Shown: one piece after another, positions 1 to 10,563 of the stretch
Numbering within the stretch: the stretch's first letter is position 1
Layout of the letters: each line of letters opens with the position of its first letter
NCBI GenBank assembly: GCA_023614405.1
Contig: CM042688.1
Span: forward strand, 68,868,253-68,932,252
Reading direction: 5' to 3'
Length of the DNA: 64,000 nucleotides
Source of the DNA: Avena insularis
Lineage: Eukaryota > Streptophyta > Magnoliopsida > Poales > Poaceae
Translations under genes and position numbers: made by a program
The notes under the pieces: generated by a model
Told to the model about the DNA's origin: nothing
The model's input: the letters and a program-made list of their open reading frames with translations, nothing else
The model's database searches: none

Positions 1-1383
1 TCACCAGAGAGGAGGGAGAAAGTCGCCATGCACTGCTTGAGAGGAGGGAGATGGACAACATTGCCTCATCGCCACCGGAATCTGCCACCACCATCTACCC
101 TTGCCGCCGACATTGGCCAAACCGCCACCACCCATGGTCAGTGCCGTTCCCGTGCCGTCTTTTGCCACCCCGCCATGCCCAAAGCCCCACCTTTGACAGT
201 CTGTCGTCGCCTCGACCATCGCTCTAAGATCCGCTGCCACCCGTTTTGTCTTCCACGCCGGTGACCCTGCCGCTAAGTTTTTTCCGAGCCTATGCCGGTG
301 CTAAGAGGATTTGGGAAGCAGCTACTGCAGCGATAGGCGCGACGAGAAGAGGATCAACGACAAAGACGCAAACCATGGTGGCAGTGATTCGCGATACAAC
401 CTTGTCTGGATTTGGAGAAGGCATGGCACTATTTATGGCTTCATTGGCTCATTTTTGTCGGTCGGACCTCCATATTGGATATGGATGTCGGTCAAGATTG
501 CGGTTAGATAACAAACAAGATCTGAAAGGGATCCCTTTTATCCAAGTTTTTGGTCTGTGATGGCGATGACAACATGAGTCTACCGAAGGTGCCCTTACAT
601 AGGTTGGCGGTGCTAGTCACTCTTGTTGTCACCCATCATCGAGCATCTATCTATCGTGTGTAGTTGTTACGTAAGAACTGTCCGTGTAAGCATTGGTTGG
701 ATGGCCAACATTTAGCATGTGGAGATCCCGGAAGAAGCTTAGATATGTCTTGTTTTATTAATTTTATATGCATAGAGACTTGTGCATATTCGTTGTCGGG
801 TGGTCTCGGACATGGCCCGATAGTGTGAAGACTAGAAAGAATGGTGGTGGCCGCAAAGCGGAGGCGACATCGTTGAGGTTTGGTGGCGCTCCTTGAGTAC
901 CGGGACTGGAGCTACGGAGTGAAGCCCCAACCATTTGTCGGCGTTGAGGTTTGATGGTGCTCCTTGAGTTCCGGGACTAAGTTCCGGAGTGAAACCCCAA
1001 CCCTTTGTCGGTTATACTTGGCAATGAAGGTGATTCGCTCAAAATGGACTTTGCTCGGTCCCACCCTCGAAGGTGAAAACTCGGAATTCTCTCCAATATG
1101 AAAACTCATAATTTGATGTTTGACGACACTGTGTGTCTTTAACCTCTCGTGGCGCTGTTGATTGTTGTATGTCTCGGATCTTGATTCTTTTTAATTATTT
1201 GGTTATGTGTTGCTTGTGATATTGACTTGTTGCACAAACCAAATGTGGTACTCTATTAATATCTTCTTGATATTAGTATTACACTATGAAAAAAATTTAG
1301 CCAAAATCCGAGAAAAAGTATAGTTTTTAACACCCATGTTTGAGGATCTCACTCACGCACATATCAACCTACGGCATTCTCTG
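1..1383. other. No gene recognised; intergenic sequence
   Basis: I see no frame with family features here. The first 500 bases are GC-rich and give several short overlapping frames without motifs. Bases 871-1011 hold a short direct duplication, listed separately. The stretch after 1180 is AT-rich. It lies beyond the 3' end of the minus-strand PPR gene, so the part nearest 1383 may include that gene's 3' UTR. Confidence 0.6.
871..1011. repeat. Direct tandem duplication of about 70 bp
   Basis: Two adjacent copies, 871-941 and 942-1011, both start CGTTGAGGTTTG and end CCATTTGTCGG or CCCTTTGTCGG. They differ by a handful of substitutions and one short indel. There is no coding context. It may belong to a decayed transposon. 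Confidence 0.7.
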
Positions 1384-2556
1384 CTAACCACTTTGTCGTC
1401 GCCGATCACCACCCCTCCTACTATCCTCAGCTTCGAAGCATCCATCACTGCACTCGTCACGGATTAAACCCAGGAGTTGTCGCCGTTCGGCTACTCTCAG
1501 AATGCCCATCTCCTCCATCTTCGTGACCACTCTGTCAGCGTCCTCCCTCTTCCCCGCCCTCCCCAGCTCCTCCACCACCGCCCTCCTCGTGATATGATCC
1601 ACCACCGTACCCGCCATTGCCATTTCCCACATGACACGCTCAGCCTCCGTGACTTCCCCCGCCACCGCGAGCGCGCTGACGAACGCGTTGCAGGACGGCT
1701 CCGTCGGCACCATCCCTTTCGCCCGCATTTCGTCGAACAGCTCCCGGGCGTTCTTCGTGCGGCCCTGCGCGCTCAGCCCGTGCACCAGGTAGCTGTACGT
1801 GAAGGCGTCCGGCTCGCACCCGTAGTGGGGCACCATCTGGTGGAACACGCGCAGCGCGTCGTTGAGGTGCAGCGACTGCGCGTAGCCCTTGACGAGCACG
1901 TTGACGGAGCGGGTGTCCGGCGGGATCCCTTCCTCCAGCATCTGCCTGAAGAGCGCGGAGACGGTGTCCATGTACATGTAGTGGACCATGGTGTCGTTGC
2001 CCCCGCGCGAGAGCAGCGTGGTGAAGAGCGTGTGGTAGGTGTCGGCAGCGGGGCGCGCGGCCGGGTCGGCGGAGGAGCGCATGAGCGTGTAGACGTGGAA
2101 CGCCTTGCCGGGCTTGCGGAACTCGCAGTAGAAGTAGAGCGCGGCACGGAGGAGGGGCCCCGGGGAAGGGAGGGACGGGAGGAGGGAGAAGAAGAGCGCG
2201 CATGTGCGGTCGAATTCGTGGTAGAGGGCGGCGGTGCCGAGGCGCTTGACAGCGACGAGGAAGGGCGCCGGATCGGGCCGGAAGGCGGGCAGGCCGAGGG
2301 AGTGGGTGAGGAGCGGGAAGAGGAGGCGGGGATCGGAGGTGGAGGCGAGGGAGGATGCGAGGAGAGTCGGGGTGAGGCGGGAGGGTAGGGACGCGATGGC
2401 CGCGGAGACGGCGTCGGGGGAGGGCGATGAGTTGGGAGCGCGGTGGCTGCGGCGGAAGCGGTGCGGTGTGCGACGGGAGGTGGAAAAGGGGAGGCGGTGG
2501 GAGAGGGAGGCGCCGGTGGGCGCAGTGCAGAGGATGCGGCGGAGGAGCGTGGTCAT
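1384..2556 (-). CDS. Pentatricopeptide repeat (PPR) protein, probably mitochondrial
   Basis: A single uninterrupted 390-residue frame. The N-terminus is rich in Arg, Ser and Thr with almost no acidic residues and contains LPFSTSRR, which fits an organelle, probably mitochondrial, presequence. The C-terminal half shows successive degenerate 35-residue PPR units: one around SVNVLVKGYAQSLHLNDALR, the next around DAFTYSYLVHGLSAQGRTKN, the next around SCNAFVSALAVAGEVTEAER, and a last weak one ending near KMEEMGIL. PPR proteins bind organellar RNA in a sequence-specific way and support its processing, stability or translation. I see no E, DYW or SMR domain, so it looks like a short P-class protein. 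The intronless structure and high GC in third positions are usual for grass PPR genes. It ends in TAG at 1384-1386. The first in-frame Met gives a sensible targeting peptide, so I chose that start. The target RNA cannot be inferred. Confidence 0.88.
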   Translation of the reverse strand: MTTLLRRILCTAPTGASLSHRLPFSTSRRTPHRFRRSHRAPNSSPSPDAVSAAIASLPSRLTPTLLASSLASTSDPRLLFPLLTHSLGLPAFRPDPAPFLVAVKRLGTAALYHEFDRTCALFFSLLPSLPSPGPLLRAALYFYCEFRKPGKAFHVYTLMRSSADPAARPAADTYHTLFTTLLSRGGNDTMVHYMYMDTVSALFRQMLEEGIPPDTRSVNVLVKGYAQSLHLNDALRVFHQMVPHYGCEPDAFTYSYLVHGLSAQGRTKNARELFDEMRAKGMVPTEPSCNAFVSALAVAGEVTEAERVMWEMAMAGTVVDHITRRAVVEELGRAGKREDADRVVTKMEEMGILRVAERRQLLGLIRDECSDGCFEAEDSRRGGDRRRQSG

Positions 2557-2753
2557 CGCGGAGGCGGCGGGCGCATTTGGCGGCGGGGATTCGGGTCGGG
2601 AGATACACTTCAGTGTAGATGGCTCACCAGGCAGTCACCATGCCACAACGGCACAACATAATCCTACCCGGTTGGGCGACCGCCAAGCACGACACGCTCA
2701 GTCACGGAAAGGAAAGGGGGAAGAACAGGCGGCCTGGTTAGCTCTCAGAAAGG
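2557..2753. promoter_or_regulatory. Shared short intergenic region of a divergent gene pair
   Basis: Only 197 bases separate the start codons of the PPR gene (minus) and the S4-domain gene (plus). Both 5' UTRs and core promoters must lie here or overlap the genes. I see no clear TATA box. A bidirectional promoter is an inference from spacing alone. Confidence 0.5.
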
Positions 2754-5700
2754 ATGTCCGCCGCGGTAGCGTTGGCGAGGCCTCTCCGGCGACTCCCCAA
2801 CTTCCCTTGCCCGCGCCGTGCTGTCCCCACACCACTCCACTTCTTCGCGCGAGGTAAGCCCTAACCCATTGCTTCGTCTGGTACTCTGAATGAGCTGAGG
2901 TTTAAGACCTGGCCGCCCATGCGCAGGGCGGTGTGATGTGGCCCTCGCCGTCACGACGGCCGCAGTCGGAGATTCATCCGCTAAGGGGAGCGTGCACAGG
3001 GATGTAATCGAGGAAGTCATGGACATTCTGGATATGGTTAATTTTTTTTGTCCATTCTAGCTCATTTGATTTTTACATTCAACTACATAGAACATCCATC
3101 GCTGCCTAGGCTGCCGTTAAACATTTTCATGCAGTGTTCGGTCTATCGATTAGATGTTTGATGGTAATGCACATAGTTGGCCTGTGGACGTACTGTTTGA
3201 TTAAATGCCTCAATGGAATTTGAGACTTGTTCCCGTAATTTATGAAAGCATCATGAGCTTCAGGTTGTGTTCCAGTAGGCTGATGCTTCCTTTCTAAGGG
3301 AGTATGGTTAGTACATGGAAATTAGGGGGAAATGAGGTGTGGTTCGTCCATTCCAGCTGTTTCGCTATTAGAGCATGAAGAGAAAAGGTCAATAAGATTG
3401 TCTATCTGGTCTGTCACACATTTCAACCATGTCAACTGTTGCCTTTTTAATAGCAGAATACAAATGCTCGAAGATTGCTTCTCTCAAGGCATACCAAGTG
3501 GCAGGAGTTCTAGAATTGGTAAAATATAGATGTTGAAGTTCATTGGATATAAGCTGTTCCCAAGGATAAAATAAACTTGATCCTGATATCCTATAATGTC
3601 ACATATGGTTGAAACAGGACATAACATAGCTCTGCCTATTTGAATATTAATATGTATACCAGCAGGCTGGTTCATACCTTATCAGTAAGTTTTTCCCAGT
3701 ACTGATATAGTTAGTCCTTCAGTTTATAAGTTTGCATTGATATCAATCTTATGCAGGCACAAAGAGCTTCCAAAAGAAGGGATGTCCTCCACACCAGTTT
3801 TCTTACTCCGCCTATCATAAAGGAGGCTATGCTGGCAATTGAGAAGTTAGCTGATATCAAAGCAGTAGCTCAGGGGGGTTATCCACAGGTAGAATTGAAT
3901 ACCGAAGGACTTGTTAGTAGCTTATATTGACCTATATACCTTGCTCTTTTCTCATCTCTACGGTTTATATTTATCTAGGCTGAGCGGTGCCGAATTTCAG
4001 TTGGACATCCAGACTCTATGAGAAGTAACCCAGATGTAGTTGCTGCTTTGAGGTTTTCTCGAATTTATATTGTAGCTACCACTATCTTTTATATGTAAGC
4101 TAACTTTGAGGCCTTTCCCAGCATCTCTGGAAATTTCCGATTGGAACCCTGTTCTCATGGTGACTTTCTTGGTGCTATTCTTGGGGCAGGAATAACAAGG
4201 GAGAAAGTTGGCGATATACTTTTGCAGGTCCGCACTTTCCCCCAATACTCATGTCCTGGATGTTATGTCCACCTTGGCCCTTTTCACCTTATCATCAGTT
4301 GGGATATATCTTTGCTTTTTTATTAGGGGGAAAGAGGTGCTCAGGTCCTTGTTGATCCAGAACTTGTTGATTATCTGACTTCCACACTAGAAAAGGTAGG
4401 CATCTCTCTAATTGTGTTGCCGTTTTCTTGTTTACGATATGTGTATTCTCAAATATTTGCCTAGGTGTATGACAGAAAAGATCTGAGATATGATTCAGTG
4501 CCGCGCATTCAGTGTCATGCAAAGCACATAACCCTATATTACAGGCTGTTATATCTACTTTTAACTCATTATATTAAGAAAAAGGAGCATATAGTTTTTA
4601 TGGCCACGTACATCACTGAAAATATTTCTTCATTTGATGTTAGTCTCTCGTATTTATGCGTTTTGGACCATATCTGCTCATGGACTTTGAGTGATGTTCA
4701 TGATTTGTTCAATACTATTTTGTTATGCAAATAATACATATTCTTCTGATTATGGTTTACTCGGAACGGGATTTTATTGAACAGGTGGGGAAAGTTGGTA
4801 TTTCATGCACCCAGATTCCTTTGCTTGCTATAGAGTATGAGCCACCAAGGTTTGTTCCAAACGTCATCTCATATCTTAGTGCATATAATGCATGCTTAGG
4901 ATGACAAAAATTATGATTTAATATCCTGGAAAAGCTACTCAACACTGCCATCTCAGTGCAGGACCAAATCTTTTAAAACTGTAGAATCATCACTTCGGGT
5001 TGATGCTGTGGCCAGTGCAGGATTTAAAATCTCACGCACAAAGCTTGGTAGCATGATGAGGTATGAATGTTGAGCTGCTAATCTCCTACTTTATCGTCAG
5101 TAAGGTATTTTTTGCCAGAACATCAATAGTTGGAACTCTCTTATACTGGACATCGCCGTTAGTCTGTTGCATGTTTTTCATTAGTGAGCAGAATGCAATT
5201 CATTATAAGCATGCATTTCTGTTTGTTTAGTTCTGGAGATGTCCGTGTGAACTGGTCACTTGTTACGAAAAGTGGAGCTACCCTCAAGGCTGGAGATGTT
5301 GTTTCTGTCAGTGGGATGGGGAGATTGAAGGTAAAAGCAATCACCAGTTATTTCCTTTTTATATACTCCCTCCGTCCCAAAATAAGTGAGATGGGTTTGT
5401 CTAGATTCATATGTATCTATATACTAAAATATGTCTAGATACATTCGAATCTAGACAAACTCACGTCACTTATTTTGTGACGGAGGGAGTAAATGGCTGA
5501 CAGATCTTGAATTCTCTCAAGCAACTTAAAAAATTATGACGTTACTGTTGACACCTAGTTCACTCTGATGGAACTGTTTTTTTTTGTGTGTTTGAGAGGC
5601 ATTCCATCGGTGCAGGTTTTTAAGGACATGTTGGGTCTTGCATCATATTGTGTGTGTCAATTAAGTTGGATTCGTCATTTCATATGTGTAGTATCTGTTG

Positions 5701-6047
5701 TTTTAACCCTATCCTTTCTTATTCTGGGAACCATAACCTCAGAACGTTGAATGAAAAAACTACAACCTTTACTTTGCACTGATATTTATTACATCTTTGT
5801 TGGTGCATGCTGATAATTGGATCTTGGCATCAGATGATATGCAAAAATACCTATTATAACATGTTATCGAAGATGCATGAATGCTACTAGAGATGTATAA
5901 TACTCTTCAAACTTGAGAAATTTCTTGATTTATAAAAACCTGTGTTGTACACTCCACTTATTTCAAGTCATAATTTTTCTGTATATTGGGGAAATCGTGA
6001 CTACGAAGAGAGGCAAATATGTAGTTCAGCTGATTCAGTATTTGTAG
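2754..6047 (+). CDS. YlmH-like S4 RNA-binding domain protein, probably plastid (10 exons)
   Basis: Exons by GT/AG sites and continuous phase: 2754-2853, 2927-3036, 3757-3888, 3979-4052, 4122-4227, 4327-4395, 4785-4849, 4962-5060, 5231-5330 and 5985-6047. Together they encode 305 residues and end in TAG. The N-terminus (MSAAVALARPLRRLPNF) is basic and Ala/Pro-rich, like a plastid or dual transit peptide. The middle matches the YlmH family: HGDFLGAILGAGITREKVGD, then GERGAQVLVDPELVDYL. The C-terminal S4 fold covers about residues 225-300, with LRVDAVASAGFKISRTKLGS, SGDVRVNW and GDVVSVSGMGRLK. Relatives include plant chloroplast S4-domain proteins and bacterial YlmH, which act on RNA or ribosomes. 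The last exon, beginning IGEIVTTKRGKY, is the expected S4 C-terminus, but the two bases before it are AT instead of AG. Using the AG at 6007-6008 would drop eight residues and keep frame. Function is inferred from the family. Confidence 0.85.
5366..5489. mobile_element. Stowaway-like MITE in intron 9 of the S4 gene
   Basis: A 124-bp element with terminal inverted repeats CTCCCTCCGTCCCA and its complement (TGTGACGGAGGGAG, one mismatch), flanked by TA on both sides (5364-5365 and 5490-5491). The inner parts are also inverted (GTCTAGATTC against GAATCTAGAC), so the element can fold into a long hairpin. These are the hallmarks of Tc1/mariner-related Stowaway MITEs. It has no coding capacity. Confidence 0.93.
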
Positions 6048-9000
6048 ATCTCTGAATGACCAATTGTTCTCTCGAGAATACCTGTCTCGGATGAATGGTA
6101 TGCACTTTGACACCTACTATGTGATGAAGAAAATTATTTTGTTCACGATTCAAGTAGCAAAGATAAGAATGTCGCTGAGCTTATTAATTCTGAAGATTCA
6201 TCAAGTAATCACTTTAATTTTGCTTAACTTTGCAGGGTTCAACCGTTCTATGGAAAATTGTCAGTATAGATTTAGGGTGTCTTATATTGCTGAGTCATGA
6301 CTGAGGCAGTAGAAAAGGGCATATGCTCTGATGGAAATAGAAATTTATTTATGTTGTGCTTTCTTGTATATTTGCACTCTTCTGCTCTTTACGCTTCACT
6401 ATCAGAGTTCGCGAAGTGCTCAGTTGCCCATAAAAGCATAGGGGGGCAGCTGCCTACCTTTGCTTATCTGCAAATATTTACGAGAAAACAGAACCATGTT
6501 ATTTAGAATGGACAAGTGAACAATAGATGTAAAGTATATGCAACAGCTTTTTCTTTATTTCTCTTGACTCAATATGAAATTGAGAATGAAATGATTTAGT
6601 ACTAATTCGCTTATACTTGTACGTCCACATGTTTTGGATGTAATATGAAGTAAATGGTACTATATCATATACACAAAGGTGGGTAGCTGCATGTACGCTT
6701 CAAAAATCTGCTGTCGTCAGAGTTCTTCACGTGTCAGCTATCACTGATATGGTCTGACTGGATTTTGCAGGATCGAAGTTACTCTATGAACTCCAACTCT
6801 TCTGAAGACTTGTTCTGCTTTGAGGCAAGAAGGAAAGTAGTATGCTTTCCAAACAGAAAAAAGTACGATTTCAAAACCAACATGAAGTGTTTCTTCTATT
6901 TATTCTACTCCCACCGTCCTGAAAAGGATATCATAGATTTTTTCTATATTTTGATCTATCTTATACTAAATAGTGTCTAGATACATTCAAATTTAGACAA
7001 ATCTACGACATCCTTTTTAGGACGGAGGGAGTATAATCTTTCATATTAAGCAACCTCTGTTTCATATGTATAATGATCAAAAGCCAGCAATTTCAATCAG
7101 AACACGTGACATGACTAAAATATAATAGGAAGCCTTTGCACTTGGGTCCGTTGATAACTACAGGTCGTAGCTTCAACCTCCTTTTTAGTGCCAAAAAGGC
7201 TTTGCAAAGGGTTATAGAGAGAACACCAAGTTCTCTATAACTTCCAAGTTCCAAGTTGCAAAAATGCCTTATTTTTTAGAGAACACCAAAGTTAAAAGTT
7301 AACTCAATACCCAATTTTGAAAACTGCAAATGTCTCGTACTATTCATAAGCTTTGTTATCAGAAGGTCCTTTCGGAAGCGCTCAGATTGAGCTGAATTTC
7401 TTGGGACAATATACTGATGCTCATGGAATCTTGTTTGTCCGAAGAAATAAACCCCAAATACCTTAGAAGGACTTGCACCTTTGAAATGCTATGGCCGCAC
7501 ACCTGAACCCAAATGCTAAAACATCTGAAGTGTTTTATGTGATTTTCAGTCGATCTACAATGTATAACATTGAAATGTGTAAATATTTCGATAATGCCAA
7601 CATTGTAGGGAAGTCTCCGGTCTCCGGTGCCATCAAAATGCAATTATTCCCCCATGTTATGCATATATCCTTTCACAGAGATATCCAATCTGATCCGATG
7701 AGATACTATTAGACTATAGTACAAAAAAGCAGGACATCACATGCATCTTCATAAAGGAGTGTTGTAGGTGTGTCCCAACTTTGTGGACCTTAAATGTTAT
7801 AGTTGACAGCTTGTGACAAGGAGTTGTTTGATTTAAACCCCGCAATTAATTGGCTGGGAAACTATAGCTACAGCTGCCTCCTTTGCAGTTCCCCTTGAAG
7901 GTGATGCTAAAAGCTTGCTCACTCACGTGCTCCTATTGGCATAGACCTGGCCACCCAGGAGCTGTTTCAGCAAAAAACTGAAATGTTTCAGATTCAGAAC
8001 ATTGCAAAGAAACGAACAAAAATTTGACACCAACCTCGGGTGTTAATCATTGTAGCTGGTTTATTTGGTGTTGAAGAAGAGGAGCATGTGGTTCACGGTG
8101 ACTTTAAAGTGGACTGTGGTGAAACTTTAGTGGGCTGAATGAGTGGAACAGGTGAGGGTGAGCTACCCTTTCCAAAACAAAATCATCCAAATTTGGACCC
8201 TTGCACGACAAGTTTACTTTGTGGTGGCGTGATGCTGTTCTTTGTGGCATGTGGGTAGTAACGTAGTAGTGGTAGTATTAATCTGGAGTGCCAGTTTCCT
8301 GGCTCCTGCAGTGTGCTTGTTTTCTGCAGTCCAACAACTTGTTGAAAACAGACGCTCCTTGAGGAAAGACGCCCGTTCTGGATGCCCCGGCAAGACTGGT
8401 CGCGACAGAATCAGACTCTGGAACTAAAATATGCGTAAAGTTTCCTTGGATTCTACGCTCGCCATACTTTAAATACACACAAACCCAAATGCTTTACCTT
8501 TGGCTTGCTTGTCCTAAGCCAATAGGAATGTGCATTGCCTCCTGTGTCCTGACTGTATTTTCACATGAAGACTTGACCAATTCGAAAGATTCCAGGTTAG
8601 TTTACGTGCTACTATGGCCCGGCCGAAAGGGCATTCCGATCCATTCAAGTGATTCTTTGAACTCTGATGTTCAAACGTAATCTTTACAGGCTCGATCTCG
8701 AAAAAACAATCATGGTCAAGTACTCTTGTCGTGGTTAGGCTGTTGATAGTTGTCGTTCATTCACTGCATCTAACTGGGACGTCGCACCACACGCTGCATA
8801 TTTTTACGCGGTGATGTTGATGTGTTTGTGATCTTGTGCATAGTAGGGTCCGTAAATTCTTAGACCAAAACAGGAGTCAACTTAACACCACTGGATGATC
8901 TCAAGGTGCGGCTAGCAAGCGATCTCTTTCGCATTCGCACACGTTTCGGCCTCCCATTTGCCAACGTTTCAGAACCTATCATCACTAAAGCCACATGTAC

Positions 9001-9174
9001 TCGAGGATACGGACTTGGAGAAAATAGCAGGCCTACAGTCGTCGCGTCTATTTAGATTAGGGACCCAGAAAATATGGAGAAATTGGAGATTTCTCTAGTT
9101 TCAACAACTCGACGGTACCTACACAACATGCTTGAATTTTGAAGCAAGTTGGATCCGCCAAGGCACCATACTAA
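6048..9174. other. Intergenic sequence, 3' flank of the S4 gene; no gene recognised
   Basis: Apart from the MITE at 6908-7031 I see only short frames without motifs. The start of the interval should contain the 3' UTR of the S4 gene. Bases 7200-7290 hold small imperfect repeats of an AGAGAACACCAA type sequence. The GC content is moderate until it rises after 9200. Confidence 0.6.
6908..7031. mobile_element. Stowaway-like MITE downstream of the S4 gene
   Basis: A 124-bp element beginning CTCCCACCGTCCTGAAAAGG and ending CCTTTTTAGGACGGAGGGAG. It is flanked by TA (6906-6907 and 7032-7033). It has the same family structure as the intronic element but a different inner sequence and one mismatch near the tip. 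Confidence 0.92.
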
Positions 9175-9469
9175 GGGCTCCACCAGGCCAACCCAAACAC
9201 GTGACCGAAACTGTCCGTTTTTGTCTATTTAGGTCGGCCCACGATCACTTTAGGGTCGCGGTCCGGTCTATCCGGACAGCTGCGCCCAGCGGCCCGACCC
9301 ATTTGTCCGTCTCTCCCGCTGTCACACCGCTTGATACTCCGGCGATGCGACGTTAATGACGACGCGACGTCGGCTATCGGCGCCAGCGGCTTCCCGCGCG
9401 GCCGGCGTTTTCCGTCATTGTACTTTCCGTTTCCCGCGCGCGCCTTCCTGGTCGTTTCCCACCGTCGTC

Positions 9470-9477
9470 TATAAAAG
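9470..9477 (+). promoter_or_regulatory. TATA box upstream of the transposon-borne frame
   Basis: TATAAAAG lies 73 bases before the ATG at 9551, a normal distance for a plant core promoter with a short leader. It sits inside the GC-rich TIR element, so the element seems to carry its own promoter. Confidence 0.55.
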
Positions 9478-9550
9478 ACGACCGCGCAGCGCGGCTGAGA
9501 CAACAAGCCCCAGAGCAACCACCGCCGGAAAAAAAGCTCCTACCGCAGCC

Positions 9551-10229
9551 ATGCCCCGCCGCAAGATCGCCAACTGGAGCAAGATTAGGGAGTTGTGCCG
9601 CACCCGCTACCAGGACACCGATGTTGTCGACCTCCAGGCCGCGTTTCTATCCCAGCGCATGGCCGAGGCGGAGGTGGTGGTCTTCGAGGAGGAAGGCCGT
9701 GTGGCCGAGGCGGCGCTGGAGGAGGTGGTGGAGGCCCAATGGGCGGTGCGTGATGTCCACCACGTTGCCGCCAAGGAGGTGGTGGAGGCGGTGGCCAAGG
9801 AGGCCGCAACACGGGCCCTCCGCGAGATCCGCCACGAGGCAGCCATGGTCACGCTGGAGGCGGTGGCCAAGGAGGCCGCCAAGGCGTCGCGAAGCCGCCA
9901 GGCGGCCTCCGCCTGTAATGATGGGCGAAGACGCCCGAAATGGCGCGAGTTCTGCGAGTGGCTACTGCCGCCGAGGTGGCGACCACGTGGGGTCTCGTCG
10001 ACGGGTGGTGGTGGAGGTGGAGGTAGAGGATCAGGAGGCTAGGGACCATTGGGCAGCCGAGATGGAGAAGGCCCTTGCCAACTGGGCGGCGGCAGACCGC
10101 GTGAAGGCGGCAGGTAAGAAGGAGGCTCGTAGCCGGGCGAGCGAGCGTTGCCACGACCGTCTCCAGCAGAAGGCCATCTGGTCGGCTATAGCGGCGATCG
10201 ACGGTTCCGGCGGCAACGACGACCAATAG
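9551..10229 (+). pseudogene. Ala/Glu-rich coiled-coil-like frame carried by the TIR element, frameshifted
   Basis: From ATG 9551 the frame begins MPRRKIANWSKIRELCRTRY and continues with alternating Ala, Glu and Val blocks. AVAKEAA recurs twice (EAVAKEAATRAL, then EAVAKEAAKASR), as in a coiled coil built from an internal repeat. This frame ends at TAG 10040-10042 in an abnormal Gly run. From about 9990 a second frame reads more naturally: EDQEARDHWAAEMEKALANW, then ERCHDRLQQKAIWSAIAAID, ending TAG at 10227-10229. The best reading is one protein of about 225 residues broken by a frameshift somewhere between 9900 and 10000. I do not recognise the family. The TATA box and the position inside a TIR element suggest a transposon-associated gene. 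Confidence 0.5.
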
Positions 10230-10563
10230 CCGTAGGGATGGCCTCCTCCATCAGTAGTAGTAGTAGTTTTAGATTTTTTAAACGGCCTTTTTGTAATCGA
10301 CAGGGCTTAATCTAATGGAAAGTCAGTTTACTTATTAATGTTTCGCTTACACATGGCCCCGAGCGGATGACAGTCGGGCACCCGCGCGGTGCTTGCGCTG
10401 TCCGGGCCGACCTGGTCGTCACGCATTAGGTACACGGATTGGTTGAGTCGGACGCGTCAGAACGGATGAGTCGTGCCGCTGCGGCGCCGTGCACGTCGCG
10501 CGCGTCCGCGCGGACGGGTTCGAATACGTCGTGACAGGTTGAGTCGACCCGGTGGAGATGCCC

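Larger units (their letters stand above)
9175..10563 (+). mobile_element. Non-autonomous Harbinger-like TIR transposon, about 1.4 kb
   Basis: The left end (GGGCTCCACCAGGCCAACCC) pairs with the complement of the right end (GGGCATCTCCACCGGGTCGA), giving an imperfect terminal inverted repeat of roughly 25 bases. The three flanking bases are TAA on the left and TGA on the right. That resembles a Harbinger TWA target duplication with one change. The interior is much more GC-rich than its surroundings and holds a TATA box and an Ala/Glu-rich frame. No transposase is present. Superfamily assignment is inferred from the ends. Confidence 0.55.

Noticed and set aside
1477..2388. Long plus-strand open frame (303 codons) opposite the PPR gene, plus further overlapping frames at 1640-2608
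   Set aside because: They are shadows of GC-rich codons in the PPR gene. Compositions are extreme in Arg, His, Pro or Gly and show no motif, while the minus-strand frame has clear PPR units.
6765..6980. Alternative last exon of the S4 gene after a TTTTGCAG acceptor at 6770
   Set aside because: It has a good acceptor, but the encoded residues do not resemble the S4 C-terminus, whereas 5985-6047 does. It also runs into a MITE. It could still be an alternative 3' end.
9585..9812. Proline-rich minus-strand frame
   Set aside because: It is the complement of GGCGGAGG-type codons of the Ala/Glu-rich frame. Low-complexity proline runs are expected there.
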